Assembly (NCBI GenBank): GCA_009823505.1
Contig: VZQC01000392.1
Coordinates: forward strand, 5,961,528-6,025,527
Reading direction: 5' to 3'
DNA: 64,000 bases
Origin: Rhizomys pruinosus
Taxonomy: Eukaryota; Chordata; Mammalia; Rodentia; Spalacidae
Shown: in pieces, positions 45,409-57,290 of the stretch
Position numbering within the stretch: the stretch's first letter is position 1
How the letters are laid out: the number at the start of each line of letters is the position of its first letter
The notes under the pieces: generated by a model
Seen by the model: the letters and a program-made list of their open reading frames with translations, nothing else
Databases searched by the model: none
Told to the model about the DNA's origin: nothing
Program-made: the position numbers and the translations under genes

Positions 45409-45964
45409 TTTGGTCATTTTTTTATTTGTTTATTATATTTTAAGGGATTCACAATATAAGAGCACAGTTGTTTTCAGATCACATTGACATTGCTCAGTTT
45501 GCCATACAATTAGGTAATTGGTGCTAGCATCCACAGATGAAGGATACTATTCATCGTTTGTTTTTCTAGGACTGTGTTACTTCACTCAGCATGATATCTT
45601 CTAGCTCCAGCCATTTGCCTGCAAAGCTCATGATGTCATCTTTCTTCACCGTTGTATAGAACTCCATTTTGTAGATGTACCACATTTTCTCTATCCACTC
45701 ATCAGTTGAGGGGAACTTGGGTTGGTTCCAGCTCCTTGTTATTGTGAAGAGAGCTGCAATAAGCATGGCTGTGCATGTATCTCTGCAGTAAGAGGAGTCT
45801 TGTGGGTACATGCCCAGGAGTGGTATGGCTGAGTCAGGTGGCAAGTTCATTCCAAGTCTTCCAAGGGTTCTCTACTGCTTTCCATAGTGGCTGTATGAAT
45901 TTACATTCCCACCACCAGTGGATGAATGTTCCCCTTTCCCCACAACCTCTCCAGCACTTGGTAT
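45409..45964 (-). mobile_element. 5'-truncated L1 with short 3' UTR, antisense
   Basis: ORF2 C-terminus reads from about 45960 to 45550 on the minus strand (LGMYPQDSSYCRDTCTAML, AALFTITRSWNQPKFPSTD, WYIYKMEFYTTVKKDD). The ~110-nt short 3' UTR follows and the T-rich end is at 45409-45445. The duplication ttggtcat may flank it (45412-45419 and 45964-45971). Confidence 0.9.
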
Positions 45965-46247
45965 TGGTCATATATTTTATGGACTAAATTGTTAACAAGC
46001 ATAAAGATAATCAATGTGTACATGTCAAGTAACAAAATTTCAACATACTAAAGCAAAATTTAATATAAAGCGGTGGAAAACACATAGTTCTACATAGTTG
46101 AAGACTTTTCCACACTATGCTGTGGGAAACTAATACTGCAATTACACAAGAAAAACTATATAAAGGGAGTCTGAATAGGGTTATTAATATCTTGACCTAT
46201 TCATTGTTTATAAAATGGAACAGTGGATATCTGACTAATATATTGTC

Positions 46248-46449
46248 TTTATAAAATTTATTTTCTCTGTGTAGGAGTGTACTGCCTGCATGTATATAAG
46301 TTTACCCATGTTATATAGTGCACATGGAGGTCAGAAGATGGCATCAGATACTCTAAAACTTGGTTGGTTGTTTGGTGACATGTGGGTGCTGGGAACTGTA
46401 CCTGGGTCCTCTGCAGTGCTCTTAACTGCTGAGTCATCTCTCCAGCCCA
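46248..46449 (-). mobile_element. Older B2-family SINE, antisense, variant body
   Basis: Antisense B2 with an unusual ttggttggttgtttggtgac segment before catgtgggtgctggg, and a complete head (tgctgagtcatctctccagccc). Its body is nearly repeated at 46655-46808. Confidence 0.85.
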
Positions 46450-46654
46450 AATTTATTATCTTTTGATGGCTAGTGGTACAATCACACAAATAGATAAAAT
46501 TCCAAACTATAAAATATCACAATAAATTTGTAGGAATAACATATAAATATATTTATGGTAACATGGAATTGATTTAAAAATTAACAACATATTTAGATAT
46601 TATAGGTCAAATTCAAGCAGTAGGGATATATTCATATAGACACACATACATATA

Positions 46655-46808
46655 CACACATGTATATAAGTTTACCCATGTTATACAGTGCACATGGAGG
46701 TCAGAAGAGGGCATCAGATACCCTGAAACTTGGTTGGTTGTTTGGTGACATGTGAGTGCTAGGAACTGAACCTGGGTCCTCTGAAAGAGCAGCCAGTGCT
46801 CTTAACCA
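46655..46808 (-). mobile_element. Second copy of the variant B2 body, antisense
   Basis: Shares catgtatataagtttaccca, gtgcacatggaggtcagaag and ttggttggttgtttggtgac with 46290-46400, differing at a handful of positions. It ends inside the head at gctcttaacca, so it lacks the terminal ccagccc. Confidence 0.8.
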
Positions 46809-47040
46809 TATCTTATACACAAACACAGTTTTGTTTTATTATCTTGTGGAATTATGGGAGTTAAATAAGTGGTTCTACAGGGTTATTGTCTCTGCAACTG
46901 ATGTTGGAGTTGATGCTTACAAAGTAGGTAGTCAGAGAGAATCACCAGTAGGCTCAAATCCATAAGGATGAATTAGAACCTGTATCTATCCTTGTTGCCT
47001 CTCATCTAGTGAGGACAGCATCTTATAAAAACCAGGATTT

Positions 47041-48517
47041 GAGAAGCAAAACAGTCTACTTTCTCTGGAGCTGTTGTCTTGGACTCTGGTCAATTCTGGC
47101 TGTTTCCCTTCATGGGCTAACAGTTTGTCCAGGAATAACCTTTTGATCCTACTAATGAAGCACAAGCAATTAGATATATAGGTATTTAAACAGCACTAAT
47201 AGTTATGGTAGGTTACTTTGGTATAGACACATATGTTTGGATGATATGTTAATCCATGAATTACATTTTTTTCCTGTTAAATATGACAGGGTCTTACTGT
47301 GGCTTATAACATCTCCTGACCATTAGAGGATGTAAGCTTGTGGTATCAGCCCTGGGTTATTCCTCCAAGGAGAGAGCCAATAGCCAATTAGATTTGGGAT
47401 ATATAGGCATATGGCTGCCTCTGCTGCATAGTATTTCTAGGCAGGTGAGGTGTAGCTGGTGCTGACGGTGGAGTCTTGCTTGACTCAAGGAGACCCGTAT
47501 TTGCTTTATTGGTTTAGTGGCCTTTGGTAACACTCTCTGGTATTCCAGAGGCCATCTGTACACTTGCATGTGTGGTCTCAATACATCTTTCCCATGTTAA
47601 AGTCAGGTCTTTGGCAGTAGGGTCTTATCACCTCTCTTCTTGCAGGTATCCCAGTTTAGAGGCAAGGAGTCTTTACCTTTTGTGGGGGCTTGGATCCCCT
47701 GACCAACATCTCCCTGGTAGAATAATCCATTGCTGATGTCAGAGCTCCTGTATTAATATATTTTGCTTAAGTGCATAGTTTAAGGACTTTAGTATTATAT
47801 TTGGTTCTGAATAGAGAACAATCCTTTTCACAGTTCCTATGTCTATTAGTCAATTTAAAAAGGCAGTTTTACTGGTTTTATAAGAGATTGCCTCTATAAT
47901 AGTTGTCTCCAATTTACAGTTGGAGAATGACCTCATCATCATCATATTTCTCCTTGTTCTATGGTGGGGAGGCAAGAAGGTCTCTCATATTAAAACCTTT
48001 GTGGCACCTAGAAGGTAAGTTTCATTAGGACTCATTATAAATAGTTGTTACAAGTGGGATCCACAGAGGGGTTCGATGCTTGTAGCAATCTGAGGTTGTG
48101 CCCCTTTTCTAAGCCTAGGGAACAATCTGCGGAAGAGGGGGCGTGGTAGAATGTAAGGGATGCGATTGGGGTGAATGGTGAAACTACAGAAATATAGTCT
48201 GGACACTCATTTGATCAACTTGATTGAACATACAAGCCCTCCCCCCCTGCTGGATGGTGGGGCTGTGGGGGTTTGGGCACAACAGCCTGCAAATTGGTTC
48301 TACATGAGGGATGTTTGTACTCATAAATTATCACTTATTGCTAAAAAATGAAAAAAAAAACTGAGAGAAAGATGCAGGACAGTTATGGCAGAACGCATGA
48401 TCTAGGATGGGGTGGGGTGGGATGGGCGGGAAGGGAAAGGGAAATATGCCTGAACTGAATTGGAAAATGATATATGAAATACACAAAGCATCAATAAAAA
48501 AATAAAATAAATAAAAA
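47041..48517 (+). mobile_element. 5'-inverted L1 long-3' UTR insertion (copy B)
   Basis: Target duplication ataaaaaccaggattt is exact at 47025-47040 and 48518-48533. 47041 to about 48096 is the 1.05-kb block in inverted orientation, and about 48097-48517 is the sense 3' part (tgtgccccttttctaagcc through the terminal block to atcaataaaaaaataaa). Comparison with 34771 and with copy A shows seven bases (atccacc) lost at the inversion point. This is the classic product of twin priming. Confidence 0.9.
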
Positions 48518-48536
48518 ATAAAAACCAGGATTTTAT

Positions 48537-48622
48537 TTTATTGACATTGGTGATCATATACAGGACCTAATGCATCCTAAAGACATGGTTTACCGCTGAC
48601 CTATACACATAGCCCCTAAGCA
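48537..48622 (-). repeat. ID/tRNA-like SINE fragment, antisense, weak
   Basis: attgacattggtgatcatatac, cctaatgcatcctaaagac and ccgctgacctatacacatag loosely follow the antisense ID-type head. Confidence 0.4.
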
Positions 48623-48930
48623 AGATCTTCCATAATTGAGCTATGCACACATCTGACCTATGAGTCAGAAAAGGCAAAGGGGAATACAGAAACAATAGAT
48701 CTCTTCCTTGCTCAGCTACTGCTTCATACCAATGAAGTCAGTACATTAGTAGCCCCCATTCAAGCTACGAGATAGCTATATTTCTCTTGTAGCCTCTTTA
48801 TCATCTCAAGAATCTCCCTTGTAGCTCACCATGTACACAAACAAACAAGTAAGGAAATCCTGAGAAATGTATCTAAGACTGGCTCAGTTATACATTAGAG
48901 AGCATTTAGACTGAGAAAACCCAAGCGTTT

Positions 48931-49154
48931 ATTTTATTTATTATTTTTTATGTGTATGGGTGTACTGTCTGCATGTAGGTTGGTGCACCCATGTCGTGCA
49001 ATGCCGCGGAGATCAGAAGAGGGGAGGGTATCGGACTCCACTGGAACTGGAGTTAAAGACGGTTCTTAGCCGCCATGTGGGTGCTGGGAATCGAATCCAG
49101 GTCCTCTGCAAGAGCAGTCAGTGCTCTTAACTACAGAGCCATCTCTCCAGCCCC
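48931..49154 (-). mobile_element. B2 SINE (short subtype), antisense
   Basis: Target duplication aacccaagc(g/a)ttt at 48918-48930 and 49155-49167. CG-bearing positions are retained and there is no internal duplication. A small gggga insertion follows the gaagag motif. Confidence 0.95.
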
Positions 49155-49167
49155 AACCCAAGCATTT

Positions 49168-49794
49168 CAAAATTCACCATGTACTACCAAATAATTCATA
49201 AACTAAATGGGCACGTTGCAAAGTTAACAAAATATTTTCATCTGAATGAACACTTATGGGCATTGCAATGTGCATCTAAGGCCACAGTCAAATGAAAATT
49301 TATAACTTTACATACTAACATTAGAAAAGAAGAAAAGTTTAAACTGATATCTTACAGAAGTAATGTTCAAAGTAATTAGAAGGAAATTAAAAGTGCAAAT
49401 CAGTGAAATAGGAAGCAAAAATAGGTTGTTTGTACAATGAAGCTGTTTTATTGGAAAGAATATAAAAATTAATAACTACCAGGTAGATTAATCAATAAAT
49501 TAAGAGAAAAAAACATAAGTAATTAACATCAGTAATATAAAAGGAAAGTCCAATGCATTTTCGGAGAGATGTTCAGAAGGTGAAGAGAGAACATATTAAC
49601 AATTTTATGACCACATGATTGCCTTAAGTGAAATGAGCTATTTTCTTGAAAAACAAAATGTACTAAGAGCAAATAAAACATAATGTATGAATACATTTAT
49701 TTCTATAATATTCTCCATTATTACCACTTTACCATAAAATCCAGACCAAGATAGTTGCAGTAGTGAATTCTATCAAATATAAAAAACAATTCTA
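49168..49794. other. Unassigned A+T-rich DNA
   Basis: No recognisable repeat or exon. Confidence 0.45.
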
Positions 49795-49985
49795 AGAGAC
49801 AGCGAGAAGGCTTGGCAGGCCCTTGCTGCCAAGCTTGACCACCTGAGTTTGATCCCTGGGACCCACGTGGTAGAAAGAGGGAGCTGACGCTTGCAAACTG
49901 TCCTCTGATCTCTACACATGTGTCATGGCACACAGACATACAGAGACACAAGAATAAATGAATGAATTTAATACAAATTTAAATA
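49795..49985 (+). mobile_element. B3 SINE
   Basis: Landmarks: agcgagaaggcttggcagg, ctgccaagcttgaccacctg, gatccctgggacccacgtgg, gcaaactgtcctctgatctc, then a CA/GA-rich end and aataaatgaatga tail. Confidence 0.9.
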
Positions 49986-50053
49986 ATTCTATATTGTATA
50001 TAATTCTCTACAAAAATATTTCTCATTAGCTTTATATTACTAATGTTAATTTC

Positions 50054-50296
50054 TTTTTTTAAATTTTATTTATTTCTGTATGTGTATGAATGTACTGTCT
50101 GCATGTGGGTTTGTGCACCTGTATCGTGCAATGCCGCGGAGGTCAGAAGAGGGTGTTGGATTCCCCTGGAACTGGAGTTCTCCTGGAACTGGAGTTTCAG
50201 ATGGTTCTCGGCCACCATGTGGGTGCTGGGGATCGAACCCAGGTCCTCTGTAAGAGTGGTCGGCGCTCTTAACCGCTAGGCCATGTCTCCAGCCCC
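50054..50296 (-). mobile_element. B2 SINE (long subtype), antisense
   Basis: Exact target duplication actaatgttaatttc at 50039-50053 and 50297-50311. Carries the internal duplication (ctggagttctcctggaactgg). CG positions well preserved. Confidence 0.95.
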
Positions 50297-50311
50297 ACTA
50301 ATGTTAATTTC

Positions 50312-51305
50312 AAAAACTTGGTATGAATGATCCCTCATGGGCATGAAGCAAAAATACTTAATAAAATATTAATAAATTTGAACCTATAAAATATAAAAAA
50401 GTAACATTCTATAACCAAATAGGGAATTAACCTAAGAATTTAAGGTTGATTTATTTTAATATTTAAGCTCAACAAGTATAATTTTCCATATTTACAGAAT
50501 AAAAGAGAGCATGATCTTTTTGATGTCTGAAAAAAAATTAAAACTATTACCCATTAAATGAAGGAAAAACTTCTGCCTCAAATTGAAAAATGAAAGAATT
50601 TCCTCTATGTGGTGCCCACCTACGTTAATATCCAACAAGTCAAATTCTACTTACCCAAGATAAAAAAATTGTAGAAGAACATTTATATCAGCTTGATTTA
50701 TAGCAGAGTATATGCTAGTTGATATGAAAATTGATAACTTTGTATATTTGTACAGTGTCATGCCACTCAAGAATAAACTGAGAAGAATTGTAGCTAACAT
50801 CAGGTTCATGCACCATTTCCAGAACACTATGCTATCAACCCATATGGTAAAGAAGTCCACTGCATGATTCCACAAGACATTCTAGAAGAGACAAATCTCA
50901 TCTATGTTGGAAAACAAAACAGAACAGGCATTACCTTCCAAGGTAGCAAGTGACTACAAGGTGAGAAGAAAAATTTCTGGTAGTAATGATAATGGCATAT
51001 ATCTTAATATATGCTTGAGTTCAACAGATATATGCATCGTCAAAATTATAGTTAAGATTTGTACATTTTGTTCTATGTAAATTTTACATCCAGTGAAAGT
51101 AACTATCAATCAAATATTAGACTCACCTTAATGATATTCATGATGAAATGTTTAGAGAGAAATAAATATCCATAATGTGCTTTGAAATGTCCTAAAGATA
51201 ACCTAGAATGATGAATGTACAAAATGATGAATATAGAAAAATGTAGTTGTAAAAATGATGTTTAAAATTTATGGCTGAATTTAAGAGTTCTGGTTAGTTT
51301 TTTTT
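50312..51305. other. Unassigned A+T-rich DNA
   Basis: No gene or repeat family recognised. The frame at 50875-50651 is hydrophobic by chance of T-rich sequence. Confidence 0.45.
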
Positions 51306-51547
51306 TAATTTTTCGTTTATTCTTTATGTGTATGAATGTACTGTCTGCATGCAGGTCTGTGTACCCGTGTTGTGCAGTGCCGCGGAGGCCAGAAGAGGGC
51401 ATCGGATTCCCCTGGAACTGGAGTTAAAGACGGTTTTCAGCTGCCATGTGGGTGCTGGGGGTCGAACCCGGGTCCTCTGTAAGAGCGGTCGGCGCTCTTA
51501 ACCACTAGGCCATCTCTCTCTTAACCACTAGGCCATCTCTCCAGCCC
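51306..51547 (-). mobile_element. B2 SINE (short subtype), antisense, with a 23-bp tandem duplication in its head
   Basis: Typical antisense B2. The unit starting tcttaaccactaggccatct (23 bp) is present twice in tandem at 51496-51518 and 51519-51541, which doubles part of the tRNA-derived promoter region near the RNA 5' end. Confidence 0.95.
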
Positions 51548-51554
51548 CAGAATT

Positions 51555-51905
51555 CTATACAGTCTCGATAGAGGGATTTCCCAGATCAGACTGGCCTGCA
51601 GGCATATCTGTAGGGGATTGTGTGATTGTTGGTTGATATGGAGGGCCCAGCTCACTGAGGGAAGTGCCATGGTGGTGGGTGGTCCTGGGTTACAAAAGAA
51701 AGTTGGCTGTGCTGGTGCCAACGTGAGCAACTCAGTAAACATCTTTGTTTCCTCCGTGGTTTCTGCTCCATGTTCCTGCCTTGAGTTTCTGCTTCCATCA
51801 GTGACTGACTGGGACCTGGAAGTACATGGTGAAATAAAGCCTTTCTCCTCCAAGTTGAAATTTTTTATCACAGCAATAGAAAAGCAAACTAGAACACTAG
51901 GTGTT
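51555..51905 (+). repeat. Rodent LTR-like interspersed repeat
   Basis: cagatcagactggcctgcagg, gagggcccagctcactgagg, gtggtcctgggttacaaaag, gtgaaataaagcctttctcc and a terminal ctagaacacta are landmarks of an abundant rodent repeat. Its end (atcacagcaatagaaaagc) resembles the 17336-17690 family. The polyadenylation-like aataaa is at 51833-51838. Confidence 0.5.
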
Positions 51906-52061
51906 TAGTATTCAGCTACTCACAGGCAGATTCTAATTTCTTTAGTCTATGAAAGTTTATGACTCATTTTCAAGGAAAAAATTCAGTGGATATGCAAGTA
52001 ATAAAAAATGTTCTAGGGTCTGGCGATTTAGTTGTGCCTTTAGAAATGTAAGCTTCAGCTG

Positions 52062-52383
52062 GGGGCTAGGACTCGGTTGGTGAAGTGCTTGCTGCACAAA
52101 CTTGAGTATCTGAATTCAGATCTCCAGCATCACATCCATGAAAAAGCCATGTATAACAGCACATATCCGTAACCCTAGAACTAGAGGGGGAAGAGTAGAG
52201 ATATATCCCAGGAGCTTTCTGGACAGCTAGTCTAGCCAAAATAGTGTGCTACAGATTCAGTCAAAGATCCCGTCTCAAAACATGAGGTGGAGAGCTTCTG
52301 ACATAGAGCTCTGTCCTCCAGACACATGAACTTGCATCCCTCCCACACACATGTACATGCATATCACATAAACACACACATAC

Positions 52384-52386
<3 letters not shown>
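52062..52386 (+). mobile_element. B4 SINE
   Basis: Head ctaggactcggttggtgaag, B1-like centre ccgtaaccctagaactagag, agatcccgtctcaaaacatg, and a CA/GA-rich tail. Diverged. Confidence 0.75.

Positions 52387-52434
<48 letters not shown>
52387..52434. repeat. (GA)n microsatellite in a B4 tail
   Basis: About 24 uninterrupted ga units. A 14-bp direct repeat (ttcaggaggagttt) follows at 52440-52466. Confidence 0.95.
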
Positions 52435-52437
<3 letters not shown>

Positions 52438-52469
52438 AATTCAGGAGGAGTTTTCAGGAGGAGTTTTTC

Positions 52470-54938
52470 TTTTCCTACATCATACCAGTACCATGCTTCT
52501 CTGGATTTTCTCTAAGCCATCCCCTGATGAAGTGAATGAAACATCTAGAATCGTTTCAGACATGTCAAAGAACTCCTGCTTGCACAAAAGAATGCCTGTA
52601 GCTCGGCTTTGGGACCCAAATGCTTCTTTTAGAATGGAAGTAGATTAGGTCAGGTTCTAATTCTCTCAAAACCCCAGCGTTTGGAGCAGGTGGAGGGTGA
52701 CTTTCAATATGAAACCCCAAAGTGCGTTCTTTACTCATAGGCCATATCTGGAAGAATCAGGCACTTGATTGAGAGAGCTTCTAATGGACTGGTGCTTTTT
52801 GTAGCATAATAGTACTAGTGGAGGTGTCTCTGGATGACTCGGGCAGGACAACGAGCTCCTTCCCCAGTAAGTCAGACTTGACAGTGGACAAATGAGATCT
52901 TTGTTTGGCTTGGGCAGTGAGTTTTTTTTTTTTTAATTTACCATTTCTACAACTGTCTCAGGCTGTTCAATTTTTCCTTATAGCATCAGACACAATTATA
53001 CTTTGTGACTGAAAATGTTTTGTTTACAATGAGGGAATAGTCACATAGCTCAAGAATTATACTTTATTCTAATCCACAAGACCTGTTTGGGGGCTTTTCT
53101 TTTGTTTAGCTCTAGTTTTATTTTTTCTAGGAGATAGAATTTCACAGTCCTAGATTTGGGTTGTAGAAAGGTTATGGTCTCCTGAAGGAAACAGTGATTG
53201 ACTCAGAAGAGTAAAGTTGACCTGTGCTCTGGCTTCAGGAAAAATAGAGTATCATGAACAAAGACACATGGTAAAGAGCAGCAATAAAAGAACAACATCA
53301 TTAAAAAAAAAAAAAGAACAACATTGTTGGGCAAAAATGAGTGAGTCGAAGGTCATGGTTTCTACCCTTTCCATGAAGCAACATGAAGAAATGTTGAAGA
53401 AATGCTTAACCTCCAGAAGAGCGTATATTCTCCCTTTATCTACCCCTCATTCTTCTTTCCTCTCCTCATCCTCCTTTTCTTCCTCTTTTTCCTGTTATTC
53501 CCCAGCCAACACGCTGTGAAATGTATATCCAGAGATACATCTAGATTTATATAGAAAGAACACCAGTATGTATAAAATATAAAACACCTTTTTTTTCCCT
53601 TTTTTATGGGTAGATATACGTGAATCTGGCTGATTTCCAAATAATGCATCATGAATATTGGAGCTTGGGGCCATCATTCATAAATACCACTTGGTGTAGA
53701 ATTAAAGAAAAGTGATTACAGAAACAATGAATCTTCACCTAGAGTAGACAATTAGGGACAAATTTTTCTTTCTTGGAGTTTATTGCTTTGTTTGTTAGAA
53801 TTCCTCTCTCCAAATCATCTTTATATGCTTTAAATAAAACATACATATATACACCACAGTATCTTAAAGCAGGAATGAATAAAAATTGTTTATAAGGAAG
53901 TAAAAATGCACATACAAATACTAGTAAAAGATACTAACAAAACATTCCTAATCATGACATATTATAGTTAATTGTGCATTCCTCATAAATTAAAGCAAAA
54001 AGTATTCACATACTCCTCAGCAGAATAAAACACAGCAGTTCTTTAGTAAAGAAAACCTTTTACCTGTGCTAAATTTTTAAACAAATTTAATACACTTATA
54101 CCAACTCTTGAATATTTATGGAGCTCTTTAGTTTGAAAATTCACTTTTTGGATTACTACTCCAAAAAATGTATAAGTATGTTTGCTTTATTTTGTGGAAG
54201 AATGTATTGAGGCTAAGTGAAATAGCTTGTGACTAGTCAATTGCACACAAAGAGCTCCAGCTTGGGTCATTTAACTCCAAACTTGTGATCTTTCCATGCC
54301 ACGATGTCGAGGACATCGCTTGGCCACGCTAATGGATGCTGTTTTCAACAGAGAATTTTATTGAAGATTCAGAATATGAGATAGCCTATGATACTTCCTG
54401 TATTGATTGTTAGTTAAAAGCTGGGGACTTAGAAGTTAAAAGCAAAATTCATTGAGTAGCTTGTGTTTGAGGATGATTTACTAAAGTCTAGGTATTTTGC
54501 TTTCCAATAATTTAAATGTACATAAACTTAAGGTTGCAGAATAATTTAAGGAATTGAGGCAAAATGTACCCTTCAACTAACAATCTCATTATTATTTTCT
54601 TGATTGGAAATTGTATCAGTCAGGGTCCCAGCAGGAAATAGATGGCACCACTCAAACTGGGTAATTGAAGTGAGTTTAATAAAGGGACTCTTTACAATAG
54701 AATAGGCAAAGTTGAGGGAAACCAACTTGGGGCAGCCCAAGACTTCCCTAGATGAGCCAGCCAAGGAATAGCACTCCTAAGAGACAGGAAGCTAGAGGAG
54801 AACCCAACCTTATACCAATTCTCTAATTACCTGCTGTGCTCTCGTACATAAAGCACTTTGATCATAGTCACCTCTAATTACCCTTTCTTATCCCCTTTCC
54901 ACCGCTGCTAAACTCCTCCTTCTCTCTCAATTTCATAT
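52470..54938. other. Unassigned DNA with A tracts and pyrimidine-rich patches
   Basis: Contains a poly(A) tract at 53303-53315 flanked by a short direct repeat, a pyrimidine-rich run at 53446-53500, and 54618-54790, which resembles an old mammal-wide repeat (cagcaggaaatagatggcac, gagtttaataaagggactc). No coding support for frames at 53217 or 53440. Confidence 0.4.
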
Positions 54939-54974
54939 TGTGTGTGTGCACATGTGTGTGTGTGTGTGTGTGTC
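54939..54974. repeat. (GT)n microsatellite
   Basis: gt repeats with one gcac interruption; the long frame starting at 54938 is an artefact of this and the adjoining repeat. Confidence 0.95.
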
Positions 54975-54984
54975 TATATGTGAC

Positions 54985-56275
54985 ACTGCATTTAATAAGG
55001 TTGCTTTGCATGAGTATGAGTGGGGGTTATGAACAGAGGCAACTTAACAGTGGCTACACCATGAAGAATCTGACTCCTCCTCTTCCAGCAACAATTAACT
55101 GTCTATACCTCCTTGGGGAGAGATGGTGGTCTCATGAGCCCCTCTCCCTTCCACGATGCATTATTGACAGGCCAGGTCTTATGCAAGTCTTGTACTGGTA
55201 TCCATGGGCCTGTGAGCTCATGTGTACCACAGGCAAGTCATGCCCAAAATACAGTGTTTCTCTACACTCCCCTCCATCTCTTCACCCTCACATTCTTTCT
55301 TCCCTCCTCTTCCATGACATTCCCTCATGTGGTGATACAAATGTACTCCTTAGGTTAGTACAGAGTACTTAACTGTCACTTATTCTCATCACTTTGGCCT
55401 TTTATAAGTCCCTGCATTCACCATCACACAAGGTAAAAAGAAGCTTCTCTGAGCAGTGCTAACAGCTGCACTAACCTATGGGTATAAATGCAAATAAATG
55501 TGTCCGTTTAGCAAAACCTCAGTGGTACATTCCCCCTAAGGCAAATGACCTCCCAGACTATGGGGTTTTGACCAAGTTTAGTTTCCTTCCAGTGAAACAT
55601 CTCAAATCCAATTAGAAAGAGTTGGTTGCCCACCTAACAATCATACCACTACTACTGTAGAAGTAGACATAGTTTGCCTGACAGTTGGTACTGTAACATG
55701 TAGTGTCTAAAGCTGGGTGGATTATTGATGACCCTGCAGCCTGTCTCTCATCTTCCTCCAGTGCTCTGAATGCTAGCAGGAGAAAGCTTAGAGCTCAGTT
55801 GCAGGTCAACTTCCCTTTGCTGTATTTAAAGTTGTGTGGTGCCTTCATCAACAATGGGCAGCCAAGAGCAGTAGCAATAATATGGATTGTTTTGGGAACC
55901 TCTGGGACCTCTCTAAACAACAAGTCATAGGGAGGTAGTACCCCACATCTAACCCTGAGGTTTTCATTTACTATCTTATACTTCTGGGAGCACCATTATT
56001 TACACATTCAGTCTACTCTTAACTCTTTTTGTTTTTAATTTTGTAATTAGGCCACAAGTAGACCTTTTGACACACCCTTAGTTTTAATTAACCCTCCCCT
56101 CCATCTTCTCCTCCATCCTCCTACTTCATCTCTGCTTCCCACATCCCATTGCCTTCTACTTTCATGCCACATGTTCTGTTGTGCTCCATGCCTTAACCTC
56201 GTCTCTTATAGGCCCTTTCTAGGTTCCTTGCTGCTATGAACATTCACTCTAACTTAAACATACAAATCTAAAAAT
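54985..56275 (-). mobile_element. Long L1 3' UTR (Lx-like), antisense
   Basis: Ordered antisense landmarks: ctcatgagcccctctccc, gcaagtcttgtactggtatc, gtgagctcatgtgtaccac, ttactgtcacttattctcatc-like text near 55370, aaaaagaagcttctctgagc, ctatgggtataaatgc, gcagcctgtctctcatcttcc, aagagcagtagcaataatatgg and aggccctttctaggttcc. The 30315-30925 segment is a sense copy of the distal part. ORF2 itself is not present, so the element is truncated within the UTR. Confidence 0.65.
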
Positions 56276-57040
56276 ATTTTTGTCAAACTTACTTGATAAA
56301 AAAATTGTCGATAAGACCTCCCCCCAATACTTTCAAATGATTTAAAGCAGAGTAAAATATCTGTACATTCTTAGTGAGCTATACCCAGGATAGAAAACTA
56401 AATAAAAAACCCTGTTTGGGGTAACATTATAACTAATAATTTTGGCATTGTCATTCTGAAGTTTCTATGCATTTAATGCATAATACATATAATGTATATG
56501 TTCATTAACTTACATAATATATAATATAATTCACATATGCAATACATATTATCCTAATGTAAATACCATCATTAACCCTTATATTTTATGCTAAAAAATA
56601 GCATAAACAGTTATAAAATCAAAGAAGTTAAATAAAGCCACTGTAATTTACAACTTGAGCTGGAAATGTCAGTATGTATCCATGACATAATAAGCAACTC
56701 AGTAACAAGAAGCACCAACAACAACCAAATGATGCTCTCTAAATATCTCTCCTAGAGAAGGTAGTGCTTCTTGGAGAAATGGTTGGTTCCAGGTCTATGA
56801 AAATTTAAATGTACAAGATGAGATAAAGCATTTTCATTTTATCACACCTAAAGTAAGGAAATTATAAAAAATCTCCACAGGGCCTGTGAAAAATTACTTA
56901 GGAGCTAAAGTATTGAGAGTCATATAAGACCAAGACAAAGCACTTAGAACAGCCACAGGAATAATGCACGTATGCATTAAAATCCATCAAAATGTAAGTT
57001 ACCACTGATGTTGTAATGGTATTTTAAGAAGAAAAAATCT
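56276..57040. other. Unassigned A+T-rich DNA
   Basis: Contains palindrome-rich TA/AT stretches at 56475-56560. No gene recognised. Confidence 0.5.
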
Positions 57041-57290
57041 GGGGCTGGAGAGATGGCCTAGCTGTTAAGAGAGCTGACTGCTCTTGCAGAGGACCCGGGT
57101 TTGATCCCCAGCACCCACATGGCGGCTGAGAACCGTCTTTAACTCCAGTTCCAGGGGAATCTGACACCCTCTTCTAACCTCCTTGGCATTGCACTACACG
57201 AGTGCACAAACCTACATGCAAGCAGTACATTCATACACATACAAAATAAATAAATAAACAAATAAATAAATAAAATTTAAAAAGACCCTC
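57041..57290 (+). mobile_element. B2 SINE (short subtype)
   Basis: Starts ggggctggagagatggcc and ends in an (AAAT)n-rich tail. No internal duplication (ctttaactccagttccaggg). No convincing target duplication. Confidence 0.95.

Noticed and set aside
54938..55372. 144-codon frame as a secreted or cysteine-rich protein
   Set aside because: It begins in a (GT)n microsatellite and continues antisense through an L1 3' UTR.
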